From Agrocybe praecox (taxonomy: Eukaryota; Basidiomycota; Agaricomycetes; Agaricales; Agrocybaceae): a DNA stretch of 24,498 bases. This document shows, one piece after another, positions 1 through 10,591 of this stretch. The number at the start of each line of letters is the position of its first letter. The stretch's first letter is position 1. The stretch is from the NCBI GenBank assembly GCA_964017145.1, contig CAXHKQ010000121.1, positions 1 to 24,498 on the forward strand, read 5' to 3'. The notes under the pieces were generated by a model. That model had not been told where the DNA came from. It ran no database searches and saw nothing but the letters and a program-made list of their open reading frames with translations. The translations under genes and the position numbers were made by a program.

Positions 1-107
1 TTTTTGTTTGACGTAAAATTTAATGCCGAAGAAGAAATCGCATTGGGTGCAAATCTTTCCACCCGCAACACTTGCCTATCTCGATTGAGTGTAGTGAATA
101 TCAAGTC

Positions 108-214
108 TAAAGCTGCCTTCACACTGGTGAAATTTGTCAATGTGAATGAATTCATTGATGAATTTGCGTTTGCATCACATATTGACAAATTTCACCAGTG
201 TGAAGGCAGCTTAC
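108..214. mobile_element. 107-bp foldback MITE, 9-bp target duplication
   Basis: Positions 110-141 and 181-212 are perfect reverse complements over 32 bases (arm begins AAGCTGCCTTCACACTGG) around a 39-base spacer. The 9-mer TATCAAGTC occurs directly at 99-107 and again at 215-223, immediately outside the palindrome, as expected for a target-site duplication. A 9-base duplication with long inverted ends fits a Mutator-like (MULE) MITE; an 8-base hAT-type duplication is the alternative. The perfect arms suggest a young copy. No coding capacity. The pre-insertion sequence would read straight from 107 into 224. Confidence 0.82.
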
Positions 215-223
215 TATCAAGTC

Positions 224-2026
224 GAATGCCGCTTCATCATCCAAAGTCTCCGGACATATCAAGCCAACCAAGTACCAAGTATGTATAAGCGCGTGCGAAT
301 GAATTGAATTATGATCAAATACGGAGCGAGGCATGCGGCATGTGCTTGTGCGCGCATGTGCAACATAGCGCGCTGGGCCGTGAGCGCGCGGTATGTAAAT
401 GTAGGGCAACTACGGTTCATTGTGTGTGCGGTTGCTCGTGTGCGAGCGTTTGTGCATTGAGCATAAGCGTTAGTAGTGCTCAACGAATATTTTCGGTATA
501 TTGGGCAACACACACACATTCTGTGTCGTGTCTCGGACGCTTAGCGGATGCTGTACATCCTATATGGTAGTATAGATTGTGCGTTTGGCGCTCAGGACGT
601 GAGCATTGCACAGAAAATTGCGCCTCCTGCCTTCGTCGAATTGTGAATGATTTTACGCGGCCCAAATCGCACGGCATTTAAACATATCTCAATGATGTTG
701 AGGTCTGCGCGCACTGTCGTCTTGTTACCGCACCGCGTGTATGTGCGAGTGTGTGTGTGTGTGTGCTACATAACGTGTATACTCAATGCATACGAATTGC
801 GATTATGCTTGTTCCAATCGCAGGTAAAATTAGGGGAATCGGTTTCACGATCACGTGCACACCGAACTATAGCCAGTGCTGTGCTGTGCTGAGGCGGTTT
901 GTGGAAGTTTCGGCGCATATCTTGGCTTCATAACCAGGGTGGATGGTGTATGTGTGTGTGAGTTTCTTCAACATCCGTACGTATATGCGGAATATGCACG
1001 CACGAATGGCCGAAATATACGTGGCCGATGACATAGTAGAAAAGGGGACCGCGACACGCACAATGCGTGACAATTAACAAGATGTAACCATAAATGATTA
1101 GGGTTTGCGTGTGTGTTTGTTGCCAAAATGTGACTCAGTTTAAAATCGCATTTATTATAAATTCGCGCATTCATGCAGCGCAGAGAGAGAGAAGAACGGA
1201 AAAAATAGGGAAGAAACTCGAACTCGCTTCTAGCGCATCTATGCGGAGACACCTGTGTTTCCTATGAATTTCAAACGAAACCTGATAATAACGTGCACCT
1301 ACAAAAAATACACCCGAAACCACCAACGAACCGACCGACATTCCGATAGCGATCCGGCGCCTTGTCGTTTACTCAATAGCGCATATTCCAATATAAATAA
1401 TTTCTCAGAATGACGAGATTCATGACTCGTTCATGCGCGCGGTCCCATAAAAAACCAAATGCATCACGTATGTGGTGGTGGTGGTGCTGTCTAACCAAAC
1501 CGATCACATCCCCCATATATGCGTGGACCGTGTGTCTCTGTGTATATGTGCGTGTGATCGTTCAAAAGTGCAGCACCAACACAACATATCGATCGTGGTT
1601 TCGGTTTTCAACACACACGCGTATCCATGTACACAAACAAGCATAGCATAAGCATTCCAAATCGGTTAACTAACACATACAAATACACACACACAATACA
1701 TGCACGAATAGCAGCAAATAAACAACCGACAAAACACGTCGTCGCATATTTAGTCGGGCGGCAATTTCCAATACGTTTGAACCTTTCTTGAGGCTGGCTG
1801 CTAGTTTGTTATGAATGCGCGAGTTGTGTGTCTTTCAATGGTTTGAGAGTGGAGAGGGTATACGAACTAAGCGCTGTGTGAACTCCCATTCCGACAACAT
1901 ATTGTTTCTCTGAATGAATACGTGAATGTGGCATAAATTTACGAAGCATTCACTATAGTAATCTTACAAAAGCCCAAGTTACATAACAAACTAATAATAT
2001 GATTTTAACAGAAAAATAATGCCGTA
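224..2026. other. Non-coding, probable intron of the minus-strand gene
   Basis: I see no exon here. The stretch mixes CpG/TG-rich sequence (300-1080) with AT-richer sequence (1080-2026). Open frames on both strands are short, rich in Cys/His/Arg/Val, and follow the dinucleotide composition. A (GT)8 tract lies at 749-764. If 2028-2197 is a real exon of a leftward gene, this is the start of its downstream intron. Confidence 0.5.
749..764. repeat. (GT)n microsatellite
   Basis: Eight uninterrupted GT units within a longer TG/CG-alternating stretch. Confidence 0.9.
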
Positions 2027-2027
2027 C

Positions 2028-2197
2028 TCTGATTCCTCATCCTCCTCCTCGTCCTCGACCACATGGACATGGGCATGGGCATGCGGGTCGGGCTGCACAA
2101 TGGGAATGTCGATCGGCGGATCGAACAGCGTATCGCAGTCCTCCCGCGACAGCTCGAGATTGGCGAAATCCATCGGGCGATGTGGATCCTGCGCCAT
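2028..2197 (-). CDS. Candidate short-isoform first coding exon (acidic N-terminus)
   Basis: The minus-strand ATG at 2197 sits in a strong start context (ACCATGG). It opens 56 codons: first MAQDPHRPMDFANLELSRED, then a Pro/Ile-rich stretch, a His-Ala run (HAHAHVH) and an acidic run (EDEEEDEE). Third codon positions are mostly G or C. A GT at 2027-2026 would end the exon after two bases of a codon (phase 2), matching three other candidate exons. The donor (AGA|GTACGG) is only moderate. Without splicing the frame runs on to a stop at 1991-1993, giving 68 residues with a hydrophobic tail. The acidic, Asp/Leu/Phe-rich start resembles an activation domain or adaptor tail, but I do not recognise the family. 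The plus-strand Ser-rich frame over the same bases is a shadow. Confidence 0.5.
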
Positions 2198-2439
2198 GGT
2201 AATCCTAGTGTGTGAGGCTGGTGTGGCTGGTGGGTGGTGGTAGGCAGAGCCGAACTTGGCGGCTAGTTTTCGACGAACAACAATCAGAGTGTTTCACACA
2301 CGCGATGATGATGACGTATCAGACCGATGGTGACGAAGTCGAAACGACGACGACGATGAACGACGAATTTCTGACGTCACGAACTCCGGGCGGACGACGA
2401 TGACGATGAAGCCATGCACAATTTAGTGTAAGTGAGTGA

Positions 2440-2476
2440 GTGTGTGTGTGTGTGTGTGTATGTGTGTGTGTGTGTG
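2440..2476. repeat. (TG)n microsatellite, imperfect
   Basis: TG units run through 2476 with one TA interruption near 2460. Confidence 0.9.
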
Positions 2477-2811
2477 CTGGCAGCAGTTGGACGGACGGGC
2501 GCGTATGTTTTTCGGTATGTGTTGGTTCGTCTATGCGCGAGTGCGCGAGTGTGGGTAAAGCTGCTTTATCAGCTTTACATCGGCCGTGAGATTTGGTCTT
2601 GGTCGCGCGGCGCCGCCGTATGTTGGTGTGTGTGTGTGCTGGCGCGAGTGCCTAAATTTCGAAACTCTCAGACCCGAAAAATGTGAAACGTACACACTCG
2701 AAAACAACACCACACTCCACACACTGACCGTGTGCGATTGAAATTTTTTGGGTTCGTGTTGTGTTGTGAGAATGTCAGTTCTCGTAAGTGCTGCGCGTGT
2801 GTGTATATGTT

Positions 2812-2833
2812 TGTGTGTGTGTGTGTGTGTGTG
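2812..2833. repeat. (GT)n microsatellite
   Basis: Eleven near-perfect GT units inside the putative leader. Confidence 0.9.
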
Positions 2834-3350
2834 GTATGGTGGTCGCGGGACTCTCCCAATCAAATGTAATTTTGTCTAATGCGCAGTTGTGTGGCAGCAA
2901 CAGCAGCGCGTTTCGTTACAGCCAATTGAAACAGCTCGGTGTAATTTTCACTGAAATATTACACGCGCACTGGATTCGTTTTTCCGGAATTTTGTTTTAT
3001 GTTCGGCTCGTTCTCCTTGTTGCTTTTAGCACAATTTTGATTCAACACGGTGACTGACGGGTCAATTTTGATCGGATCGCGCGCGCGAAACTCTGAACGT
3101 CTATCCAACCGAACGACGGAGATTTGGCGAAATTTTGACCGAAATTTTGATAATCGAACTGACGACGACGGGCATCTCGGGGGGGCGATCACATCCGCAC
3201 GACGACAGACGACAGCGACGGAACGCACTTCACACGAATGCCGAACGGAATCGGAACACCACCGAGCGGAGCCGACGAACGACGAAACACGCGGAGCGGA
3301 GCGGAGCGAGCGGACGGACACGCAGTTCACCGTTTGGATTTGGTCGTTCA

Positions 3351-5340
3351 ACTAAATTTCGAAGCACTCAATTTCGGCGCTGGAACCCTAAAACTATATT
3401 ACACACACGCACGCGCGCGCGTGTGCACGCATACGCACACGCGGAGCGCACGTAAAACGCACACACAAGCATAGGGAGCATGCTGCTGCTGCTGCTGCTG
3501 GCAAGCAGCGCGCAAGCGCTCGCGAAGTGCGGCGCGATTCAGCGCAACGGCGGTTGTCCGTGCGGTGGTGATCGGCGGTGTAGATGTGCGCGCGTGTGTG
3601 TGTGCGCGCGCGTTCGGTGCGCCAGCACTGAAGCACCAGCCAACCATCAAGCGGTTTGTATGCGCGCGCGCACGTTTGTGTGTATGTGTGTGTGCGTGTG
3701 TGTGTGCATGTGTGCCCATGTGTGTTTGTACAAATGTATGTATGTAGTAGCTCTACTACTGCACCATACACACACGCGCGCATACAAATCGACGATCGAG
3801 CGCGTCGTCGCGAGCTCGCGAGCATCTATCGCGAGTGTGAAGTGCACACACATGCAACATGCACTGTGCAACGCGACTGATATGGAGCGCATGGAGGGCT
3901 GTTGCATGTGCGCTTGTTCAGACGAAATTCGTTCACATTTTCGATCACTTTCATAGTCATAGAATCCGAATCGAAGCTACACCAATACACCGATCAATCA
4001 CCCTTCGATGGCACGTGAATTCTATTGGGATCAGCGCATATGCACGAACGCACACATACACACACGAAACACACACACACACACTCACATCCACATCGTG
4101 TGGCGCAGCTGTCGCCGACGCGGGACTGGTCGGAAACGAATACACGGCGATTACCGAAATTCAGACGGCGATGCTCTCTTCAATGTTGGGATATAAAATA
4201 GATTATCAACGAATCTGGAGTGAAACGTGTTCAACTGGTATTCGAAGTCCGCGCGCTAACGGCTTCGATACATGTTTCATTCCATCTGGACGCTGCCCGG
4301 TCCAGCGAGCACTCACTCTTCACTCAATATTCGTGCTGTTTTTTCGCATCTCCTCTCCAACTGAAATTCAATTGAATAGGATAGAAGAAAAAATGCTATT
4401 CGCAAAAAACAAAGCCTATTTGGGGTTCGCATAGATGCGGCGCATAGCGCACGCACGTAAATCGCCATTGACCGAGCGCACGCACACAAAGGCCGCAATC
4501 CCATGAGCTAAATATCAAATAGTTATTAAACGCACACCAAGAGCTCTTGCGCATAGTCCAACCAGAGGCGGCAAAAACTACTCGTATAATAGACATTCTC
4601 AACGTGAAGAAAAAACACAACATAAAACCCGAATATGCTGAATACGAGTTAAATCACTCACACACACGCCGGCGGACTGGTCATAGAGCATCCGCGCGCG
4701 GACGCGATAGCTCACACACACACACTTGCGCGCGCGGCATCAAATGAAAGGGCCCGCGTGCGCGCTCGCGTCCTCTGTGGATCGCACGCTGCCAGCACAT
4801 CCCCACATACACTCGCACAAGAATAGAAAATCACGCGCGAGCGCGCGCTTGCAATCGAAAACCACTAAACCACGTAGATGAGAAACAGCTCGGCTCGGGA
4901 ACATCCAGCCGTCTTCTAAAATCTACATGCACGCGCGCGCACGCTAACCGTTTTCGGGGCTCAATAGCAGAAGACACACACACACAAGCATGCGCCCGTA
5001 CGCCGTACACCGGGCAACTACTATGCTCACGCGTACGCGTACCCCACCTATACTCTATACATTCACGGGCACGGGACACGGGACTCTACCGAAAATAGAG
5101 TATCCGGCCCAAACGAGCATAAGCGTGCGTTCGTGCACACAAAATCGTTTGCTCGCTGCGCTGCGCCAGAGCACACACAAAAGATTGGTTGGTTGGTGGT
5201 GAACGCCCGGTCGTCGGTTGCTGCTGCTGGTCGTCAACGAGCGGCGTGTATAATCACCGCGTGCATTGGCAGCAGTGGCGGCGGCTTCCATACACAAACC
5301 TGTACCAGGAAAGTTCATATGGAATCGCCAAACCGCGGAA
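3351..5340. other. CpG/CA-rich low-complexity island, no gene recognised
   Basis: Dominated by alternating pyrimidine-purine tracts (CG, CA/TG, TA), with (CTG)6 at 3483-3500 and CA tracts around 4053-4085, 4660-4680, 4713-4725 and 4975-4986. Long frames on both strands (for example plus 3480-3956 and minus 3394-3825) are rich in Cys, Val, Arg and His, as TG/CG repeats dictate. No splice-bounded exon stood out. It may act as an open-chromatin or regulatory region next to the promoter; that is inference. Confidence 0.5.
3587..3745. repeat. Complex TG/CG/TA alternating tract
   Basis: Two blocks of nearly unbroken alternating bases: GTGTGTGTGTGCGCGCGCG near 3592-3611, and about 90 bases of TG/CG/TA alternation from 3657 to 3745. 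Together with CACGCACGCGCGCGCGTGTG around 3404-3425, these are the strongest Z-DNA-type tracts in the window. Confidence 0.85.
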
Positions 5341-5968
5341 TATAAGAAGTAGCTTCGTGAGAACTACATATTTTTTCAAAAATGGTTATCTAGTGGTGTG
5401 CATAGAATCCTACATTATTTCATGGAAAGTTAAGGTTCAAAGTTCATTCAAGACAATCCTAAAAACAAGGTCATGAAAGACTAAGCAGTGTTCCGCAAGG
5501 ACGATACTCATCGACATAATTTGTTTATATATTTCAATGATGCATATATAAGGAGGTACACGTTCAACTCTTGGGCGTCCTTTGCTGTCGGTTATCCGTC
5601 GAACATTTTGGGATACATTGCAGTACAAATCCTATAAAATCAATATTTTTCAGGCTCGTACATCTACATCTTTTCAGGATAATAACAACCAAACGATAAG
5701 ATGAAAATACATGTGATTAGGCGTGTCGTAGCCGTTCTCATACCTTCAAGACAAGCCATATCTCATGACACGATGTCAACGGGTTCGTGAGGTATAGCAC
5801 CAGGAAGGAGAACGTAAGTTTCTATGATCACCCTTAGAATTAATCAATTAATTCAGCATTATCCAACATTACGCCTTCGAAAAATTACAAAATTCAACCG
5901 GTAGGGCATCAGACTAAATATTCATAGACATGTGAATGCTCTAGTTCCCCATACAAAAGGTTGTCTCC

Positions 5969-5987
5969 ATGATCGTACTACGATCAT
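5969..5987. repeat. Perfect 19-base palindrome
   Basis: ATGATCGTA and TACGATCAT are exact reverse complements around a central C. It could be a dimeric protein-binding site or the core of a decayed element. Confidence 0.8.
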
Positions 5988-6050
5988 ACGCAAATTGTGT
6001 GAGTGTGTACAAGGAAATTTGGTACTCCTCGGTCACGGAGACACGCAGGC

Positions 6051-6110
6051 GTCACCCTGAAAATTTGCCACCCACTGCCGGTCAGAGTGGGTGGAAAATG
6101 CTGGGTGATC
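6051..6110. repeat. Imperfect 25-bp stem hairpin, 9-base loop
   Basis: The arm 6051-6076 (starts GTCACCC, ends CCACCCACT) pairs with 6086-6110 (AGTGGGTGG ... GGGTGATC). The inner nine and outer six pairs are perfect; the middle AAAATTTG/AAAATGCT part is bulged. Stem length and bulges resemble a small-RNA precursor, but the loop is short. It could also be a TE fragment. Confidence 0.55.
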
Positions 6111-6345
6111 GTCATAGGGGTGTAAATACACTAGCCAGAACCAAAAATCGGATAAATATATCCATCGATATATGTCGATAAAACCTGACCATCATGTCAA
6201 AATTGAGTGCGAAATAATAATATGTTGGAATTAATTTTCAGAAGTATACTATTGCCGAACAAAATATTTGAATTCAACAATCGATACGCGAGAAATATGT
6301 CGCTGAAGTTCATAATCGATAACTATTGTTTATACTCACATCCAG

Positions 6346-6351
6346 TCAGTT
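6346..6351 (+). promoter_or_regulatory. Candidate plus-strand initiator (TCAGTT)
   Basis: TCAGTT matches the insect initiator consensus. An ATCGATAAC element lies about 30 bases upstream, and the first downstream ATG, at 6398, is in a fair start context. No TATA or DPE at standard spacing was seen. Weak evidence alone. Confidence 0.25.
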
Positions 6352-6397
6352 CACAGTTTGTTATTTGTTTTTAGTTTGCGATAATTTGTGCGGAATC

Positions 6398-6487
6398 ATG
6401 TATTGCAACGGCTATTCGCTGACTGCGGCTCAACCCTCGACAGCAGACACACACACTATCGCGTGGCCTACGGCGTTATACATGTGA
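6398..6487 (+). CDS. Tiny ORF or candidate plus-strand first exon
   Basis: The ATG at 6398 opens 29 codons (begins MYCNGYSLTAAQPSTADTHT) and stops at 6485-6487. The stop overlaps a GTGAGC at 6484-6489, so splicing there would end an exon after 28 codons plus two bases and avoid the stop. It lies about 50 bases downstream of the candidate initiator. It may be a first exon, an upstream ORF of a non-coding transcript, or chance. No partner exon was identified. Confidence 0.22.
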   Translation: MYCNGYSLTAAQPSTADTHTIAWPTALYM

Positions 6488-7100
6488 GCAAAGTGACCAC
6501 CTTCAAAATAACAAGTTTCAACAGAACCCGCCAGAAAGCGTTACCAAAAGGCTGTAGCCGATCCGTACGACATGCAGGTTGAGCATAGGTCTCACTGCTG
6601 AGTGTGCGGCACTGTGGGCATCTTCAACACATACCAGTGAGTGTGTCAGACGCACAGCTATCGTTGCGACCGGTTCGCATAAGACTCGGGCGCCGGGACG
6701 GACATCTGCCCACAGCAGCACGTCGTTTTTTATTCGTTCGAATAAATATCAACAGTGCGTATTTACTCGATGTCATTCACGACAAGTGTAAATAAAAACA
6801 TTGCCATGTGGATCGTGTACGTATACGAATTTGTTTGAGTGTGTGCAAAAATGATGTTGGAGACACGTACCCTAACCTAGGGCCATATCTATAGTACTAG
6901 ATCTATTGGTAGGGCACTCTATTTACTTATTTAGTTGTGCGTGTTTGTTTTCTTCTTCTAGATATCATCAATTGTAAAACAAAACCAAGTTTATCCTGTG
7001 GACAGTACTTATTAATACAATTTTGAATTATATGTAGTCCAAATATCGATATGGCGATTGGTGGACTTTTCATAAAAATAAACACATAAGAATTGTCGAT

Positions 7101-8670
7101 TTCATATGCATTTCCCCGGTACGCTCAAGCCTGAATGCACGCGCGTGAGAATTCGAAATGTGCTAACGACTACGCATATAGATGATGGTTAAGATCATTG
7201 CGCGACGACGGGCCAAAGACGACGACGACGACGACGACGCGCGCGAGTCCGCTGCTTATTCGCTGCCGCTGCTGCTGCCATCGATTTCGGGGCCCGGGAT
7301 CGTGTGGCTGTGGCCCGGAATGTGGCGTTGCAGTTTAGCGCGAAGGCGACAGCAGAAAAACGCCGTGCCGTGCCATCGCGCCGAGTGTGCATGAGCCGTG
7401 TGCATGAGCCGCACGAGACGGTTTATTAGTGGGTTAAACGACGGGCGCGTGCAACACATTGGATACCGTTACTTAATGCAACGACGGCGGCGACGATACG
7501 TGCACATTTTTCGAACTGGGATTAGAACCAGCGAGGAACAAACGAGAGTTGCGAGACAAAAGCATACCAGCAAACGAGCGAGTGTGCGGCATCGGCAGCT
7601 GAAACGGCGCCAAAAGTGGGGTGAATGATTGGATTATTGTAGAGCGAACACTACGCGCCGCACGCGCATAGATCGTTTATATGCACTCGTCATAAACACC
7701 CGTTTCGTCGAAACGTGTGTGCATCGAGACTGTGATAAAAATGGTTCAATGTTTGTCAGAGCGCCGAGCTGACGAACGCACTATCATACCGAAGTCAGTC
7801 ATTTCCGGGCACTTGAGTGAGTCGCACAGTGACGTAGTCATGGTTTTTTGCTAGGTTCTGTCAGGAAATCGTCAGAGTAAACGCACGTTATAGATTAGGT
7901 TGGTCGAACGATTTTCATAAACTAGATTGCATTTGCAATGTACGCTTTTCTCTTGAAAGTTCGGACAAATGTATGTTTTTTTTCCCGTGAAATAACAAAC
8001 ATCTGGTTCCATTCGAGTAACATCGATCACAGTATCACAGCTACATTGATATTAAGTTATGTGAAAGGGCGTATGGCTTGTTGCGCCGAGACATAATTAA
8101 AGACTTCTTGAAAATAGTCTCTAAAAAAATTGAACCGTGGTTTAAAACGTAAAATTCCCCCTAATTATAACTCCGACGTCAGACTCCAAAGGATTATAAA
8201 CTAGATTTTGTCGTAAAACTCCACCCGAGTAAAACTCCTCCTTGTGTTAAAACAGTCGGCACTTCTGTCCTCGGCGCTAAATGCTCCCGCCGATGTGAAA
8301 TAGTGCTAATATCGTAGACTTTTGAATAAATCGAGATTTTGCGACATTTGCTGGAATATCACGTTTCCACTTGTCAGCATTCACTCAAGTTCGGGTACTG
8401 TTTAAAGCTGTCTTTCCACTTGAGCAATTTGCTACATATAAACATTGAAAAATTGCTCCACCCAAAACACCTTTTCATCCTGAATACGATACTGCACACA
8501 CTCGACCATATCGACCCGTATTTATTATGATTACAATATCCATCGCACTGCTAGTGTCAACTTTGCTGATGATAACAGAATGCATCGAACCCGCATTGCA
8601 TTGACAAGTGATTCATTTATTTGGGGCCTAAGAGCATCACAGATACACACAAAAAACACTCACAACTCAA
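7101..8670. other. Mixed non-coding stretch
   Basis: The region 7100-7700 is GC-rich, with a (GAC)n tract at 7218-7239 whose frames give Asp or Arg runs only. From 7900 it becomes AT-rich. Between 8148 and 8245 a short phrase recurs at irregular spacing (GTAAAATTCCCCC, TTATAACTCCGAC, GTAAAACTCCACC, GTAAAACTCCTCC). No splice-bounded exon was seen. Confidence 0.45.
7218..7239. repeat. (GAC)n microsatellite
   Basis: Seven consecutive GAC units. Confidence 0.9.
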
Positions 8671-8716
8671 AGCTATTATTGGTGAACATGCAGTTTGACA
8701 AAAACCAATAATAGCT
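8671..8716. repeat. 13-bp perfect-stem hairpin
   Basis: AGCTATTATTGGT at 8671-8683 and ACCAATAATAGCT at 8704-8716 are exact reverse complements separated by 20 bases. No flanking duplication was found, so it is not obviously a MITE. Stem and loop size are compatible with a small-RNA precursor or a binding-site pair. Confidence 0.7.
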
Positions 8717-9939
8717 ATGTGATTATCAATTCATTTGAGCGCCAATGTACGACACAACGATCCCACCCATTTAATGACACTGCTCTTAACAACCAGCTGT
8801 TGCACATCGCATATAAGTTAGTGTGTGTGCGGTCAAAAGAGGTGCCGGCCAAAACTGCGGTCGCATTGACAAATAATAATAGTGCCGTTGTGGACAAAAC
8901 GCATCTACGACGAGGACGCGGTGAGTGATTACCACGAGGACGTATAGGCCACACATCAAGTTGCATCAAGTGTGCAACATAAGGCGGTGTGCAACATACC
9001 GCGCGACCGCATCGTTATTGGTCGACCTGCCCAAATCGTTGGACACCACACCAACACATCGTATGCACTCTCTCACATGCATGTTGCACGCATGCGTGCA
9101 CTGCAATCAAAAACAGACAAATTGAATTCAATGCATTCGCTGCACGCCATTATGAAAGGCACGCTCATGACGCTGGACGCGTCGCTCGACCATTGCAGCA
9201 TAGAGCTGCATTCCGCGCGCATATGGGCCGTGCACATCGTCGTCGTCGACGTCGTCGTTGGTTTGCGGTGTGTGTGCAATTTTGACCGAGGGGTGACAGT
9301 GGGCATGCATGCGCATGTGCAGCATGCACATACGAACACACGCACGCACTTCGGATGCGACCAATAACAGCATAGCAGAATACGCACTGCACTGCGGTGG
9401 TTCCACAAAATGATGTTCATATATTTTTTTAATCATTTCATTTTTTGTGGGGCCGCGTGTGATACGTTGAACGCACACTTTATTATTTGTCTGGTATAAA
9501 TCAGCAGCTTCAAATGAATGGCCCCCCTCGCTAGAGTAGGTGTGCCCGGAACCCAAAATTAGATTAATTTCTCAGCCATCCGAAATAACACGGCAGCGGC
9601 AATAAACAAAGCGTCCAAACAACGGTTCCCTCTGCTGAAGACATAGAAATGACAACGAATACTCGTCGTGACACACAAACATACAAATCACTGATGTGTG
9701 CTCCCCCCTCATCCAATCGCTGGATGCCTGGATGCACAACGTGTTACGAATTTCGGCATGTACAGGTAGTGGCGTTTGAATCTGGACAAAAGGAAACAGG
9801 ATTTACATTGCGGAAACGAAAGAATGTAGAAATCTATCTGATTATAGAGAATAACTACATTATAATAGAAATTGAAATAACTTGGAAATTCAAAAAAATT
9901 ACAAATCATTCGTAGTCATATTACGATCGTGAAAGATCT
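8717..9939. other. Non-coding stretch
   Basis: CA/CG-rich up to about 9380, then AT-rich. CCACAAAA at 9403-9410 with a matching TTTTGTGG at 9443-9450 forms a weak AT-rich hairpin. Overlapping frames on both strands at 8972-9556 are compositional; none has convincing splice sites. Confidence 0.45.
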
Positions 9940-10306
9940 CGTCTTTTTCTTCACAACTGGCACAATTGACATTCGAGAGAATTGGTTTACATATAAATCG
10001 TGCAAGACAATTGTCAGTTGTTTGGATGATCTCCACGATTTTTTCTGAAAACTTCTAGCCATGTTCCGACAACTATTCGAGAATTTTAATGATGCAGTTC
10101 ATATGATTGGGCATTACTTTGGCCCGCTATACTAAAAACCACACCGACTTTAGTTTATTTCCGCCAATGATCCGGATTTGAGCACGATTTCATTACCTTT
10201 CATTCATTACCTTTAATAGCTTTTAGTCACTGTATATATTTTGTATGGGTAACAAATTGTTCGTATTTCTTGTTTGGTCTCAAGGACATACAAGTTAAAC
10301 AGAGTG

Positions 10307-10331
10307 ACTTATTAGAGAATCTCTAATAAGT
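10307..10331. repeat. 25-base perfect palindrome near the foldback centre
   Basis: ACTTATTAGAGA and TCTCTAATAAGT flank a single A; another CTCTAATAGAGAT unit follows directly. Confidence 0.85.
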
Positions 10332-10421
10332 CTCTAATAGAGATATGAGCGTATACTCAAATTGAAGGTAATGAAATTGTGCTCAAATCCTCATTATTCG
10401 CCTAAAAACAAAAATCGATAA

Positions 10422-10591
10422 TGCCGCTGCCACAATGGGGGTTTGTGCACATTTTTGACGTTCAAACTCAGCAAACTCCACATCCTACAATGTGGCACCC
10501 TTGCAATATATCTTGTTTTGGTTGGTGTTGTTGTTGTCTACAGAGTTTGTGCAAATAGCAGTTTACACAATCCTCCAATGTGGCAGCGGCA
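10422..10591. mobile_element. 170-bp MITE with TAA duplication (PIF/Harbinger-type)
   Basis: The ends are inverted repeats: the left end starts TGCCGCTGCCACAATGGGGG, and the right end, reversed, starts TGCCGCTGCCACATTGGAGG, with about 24 of 27 positions matching. TAA lies directly outside both ends (10419-10421 and 10592-10594). Three-base TWA duplications are typical of PIF/Harbinger elements. It is nested in the right arm of the larger foldback element, so it inserted later. No coding capacity. Confidence 0.78.

Larger units (their letters stand above)
2198..3350 (-). promoter_or_regulatory. Probable leader and TATA-less promoter of the acidic-N-terminus isoform
   Basis: Upstream of the 2197 ATG, the minus strand becomes leader-like between about 3060 and 2900, with runs such as CTAAAAGCAACAAGG and CATAAAACAAAATTCC. 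Two insect-style initiators (TCAGTC at 3057-3052 and TCAGTT at 3162-3157) lie at its upstream edge. No TATA box or well-spaced downstream promoter element was seen. The leader would be interrupted by TG repeats at 2440-2476 and 2812-2833. An AG acceptor (CACACTAG) just before the ATG leaves room for a leader intron. Initiator motifs are short, so the exact start is uncertain. Confidence 0.35.
5341..7100. other. AT-rich block, mostly without genes
   Basis: Composition falls sharply to AT-rich with few CA/TG repeats. It holds a palindrome (5969-5987), a hairpin (6051-6110) and a weak plus-strand initiator with a tiny ORF (6346-6487). Around 5898-5915, CCGGTAGGGCATCAGACT loosely resembles a tRNA A-box region, but no B box or cloverleaf follows. 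The abrupt boundaries suggest one or more old insertions; I could not find convincing ends. Confidence 0.4.

Noticed and set aside
2019..2243. Ser-rich plus-strand frame
   Set aside because: Antisense of the acidic minus-strand exon; the Ser run is the reverse of the Glu/Asp run.
2773..2790. Plus-strand ATG-TCA-GTT-CTC followed by a perfect GTAAGT donor
   Set aside because: Only four codons, surrounded by TG repeats, and on the opposite strand to the leader evidence; too short to support.
3480..3956. 158-residue plus-strand frame with a signal-peptide-like Leu run and many Cys
   Set aside because: The Leu run is a (CTG)6 repeat and the Cys/Val/Arg content comes from TG/CG repeats. The opposite strand is equally open. 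No promoter or splice evidence.
5880..5960. tRNA-like A-box sequence (CCGGTAGGGCATCAGACT)
   Set aside because: No matching B box, acceptor stem or anticodon arm; it might be a SINE fragment but cannot be supported.
5314..7112. Possible inverted ends (CATATGGAATCG against CGATTTCATATG) bounding the AT-rich block
   Set aside because: Only about 13 of 16 positions match over 1.8 kb, with no target duplication; could be chance.
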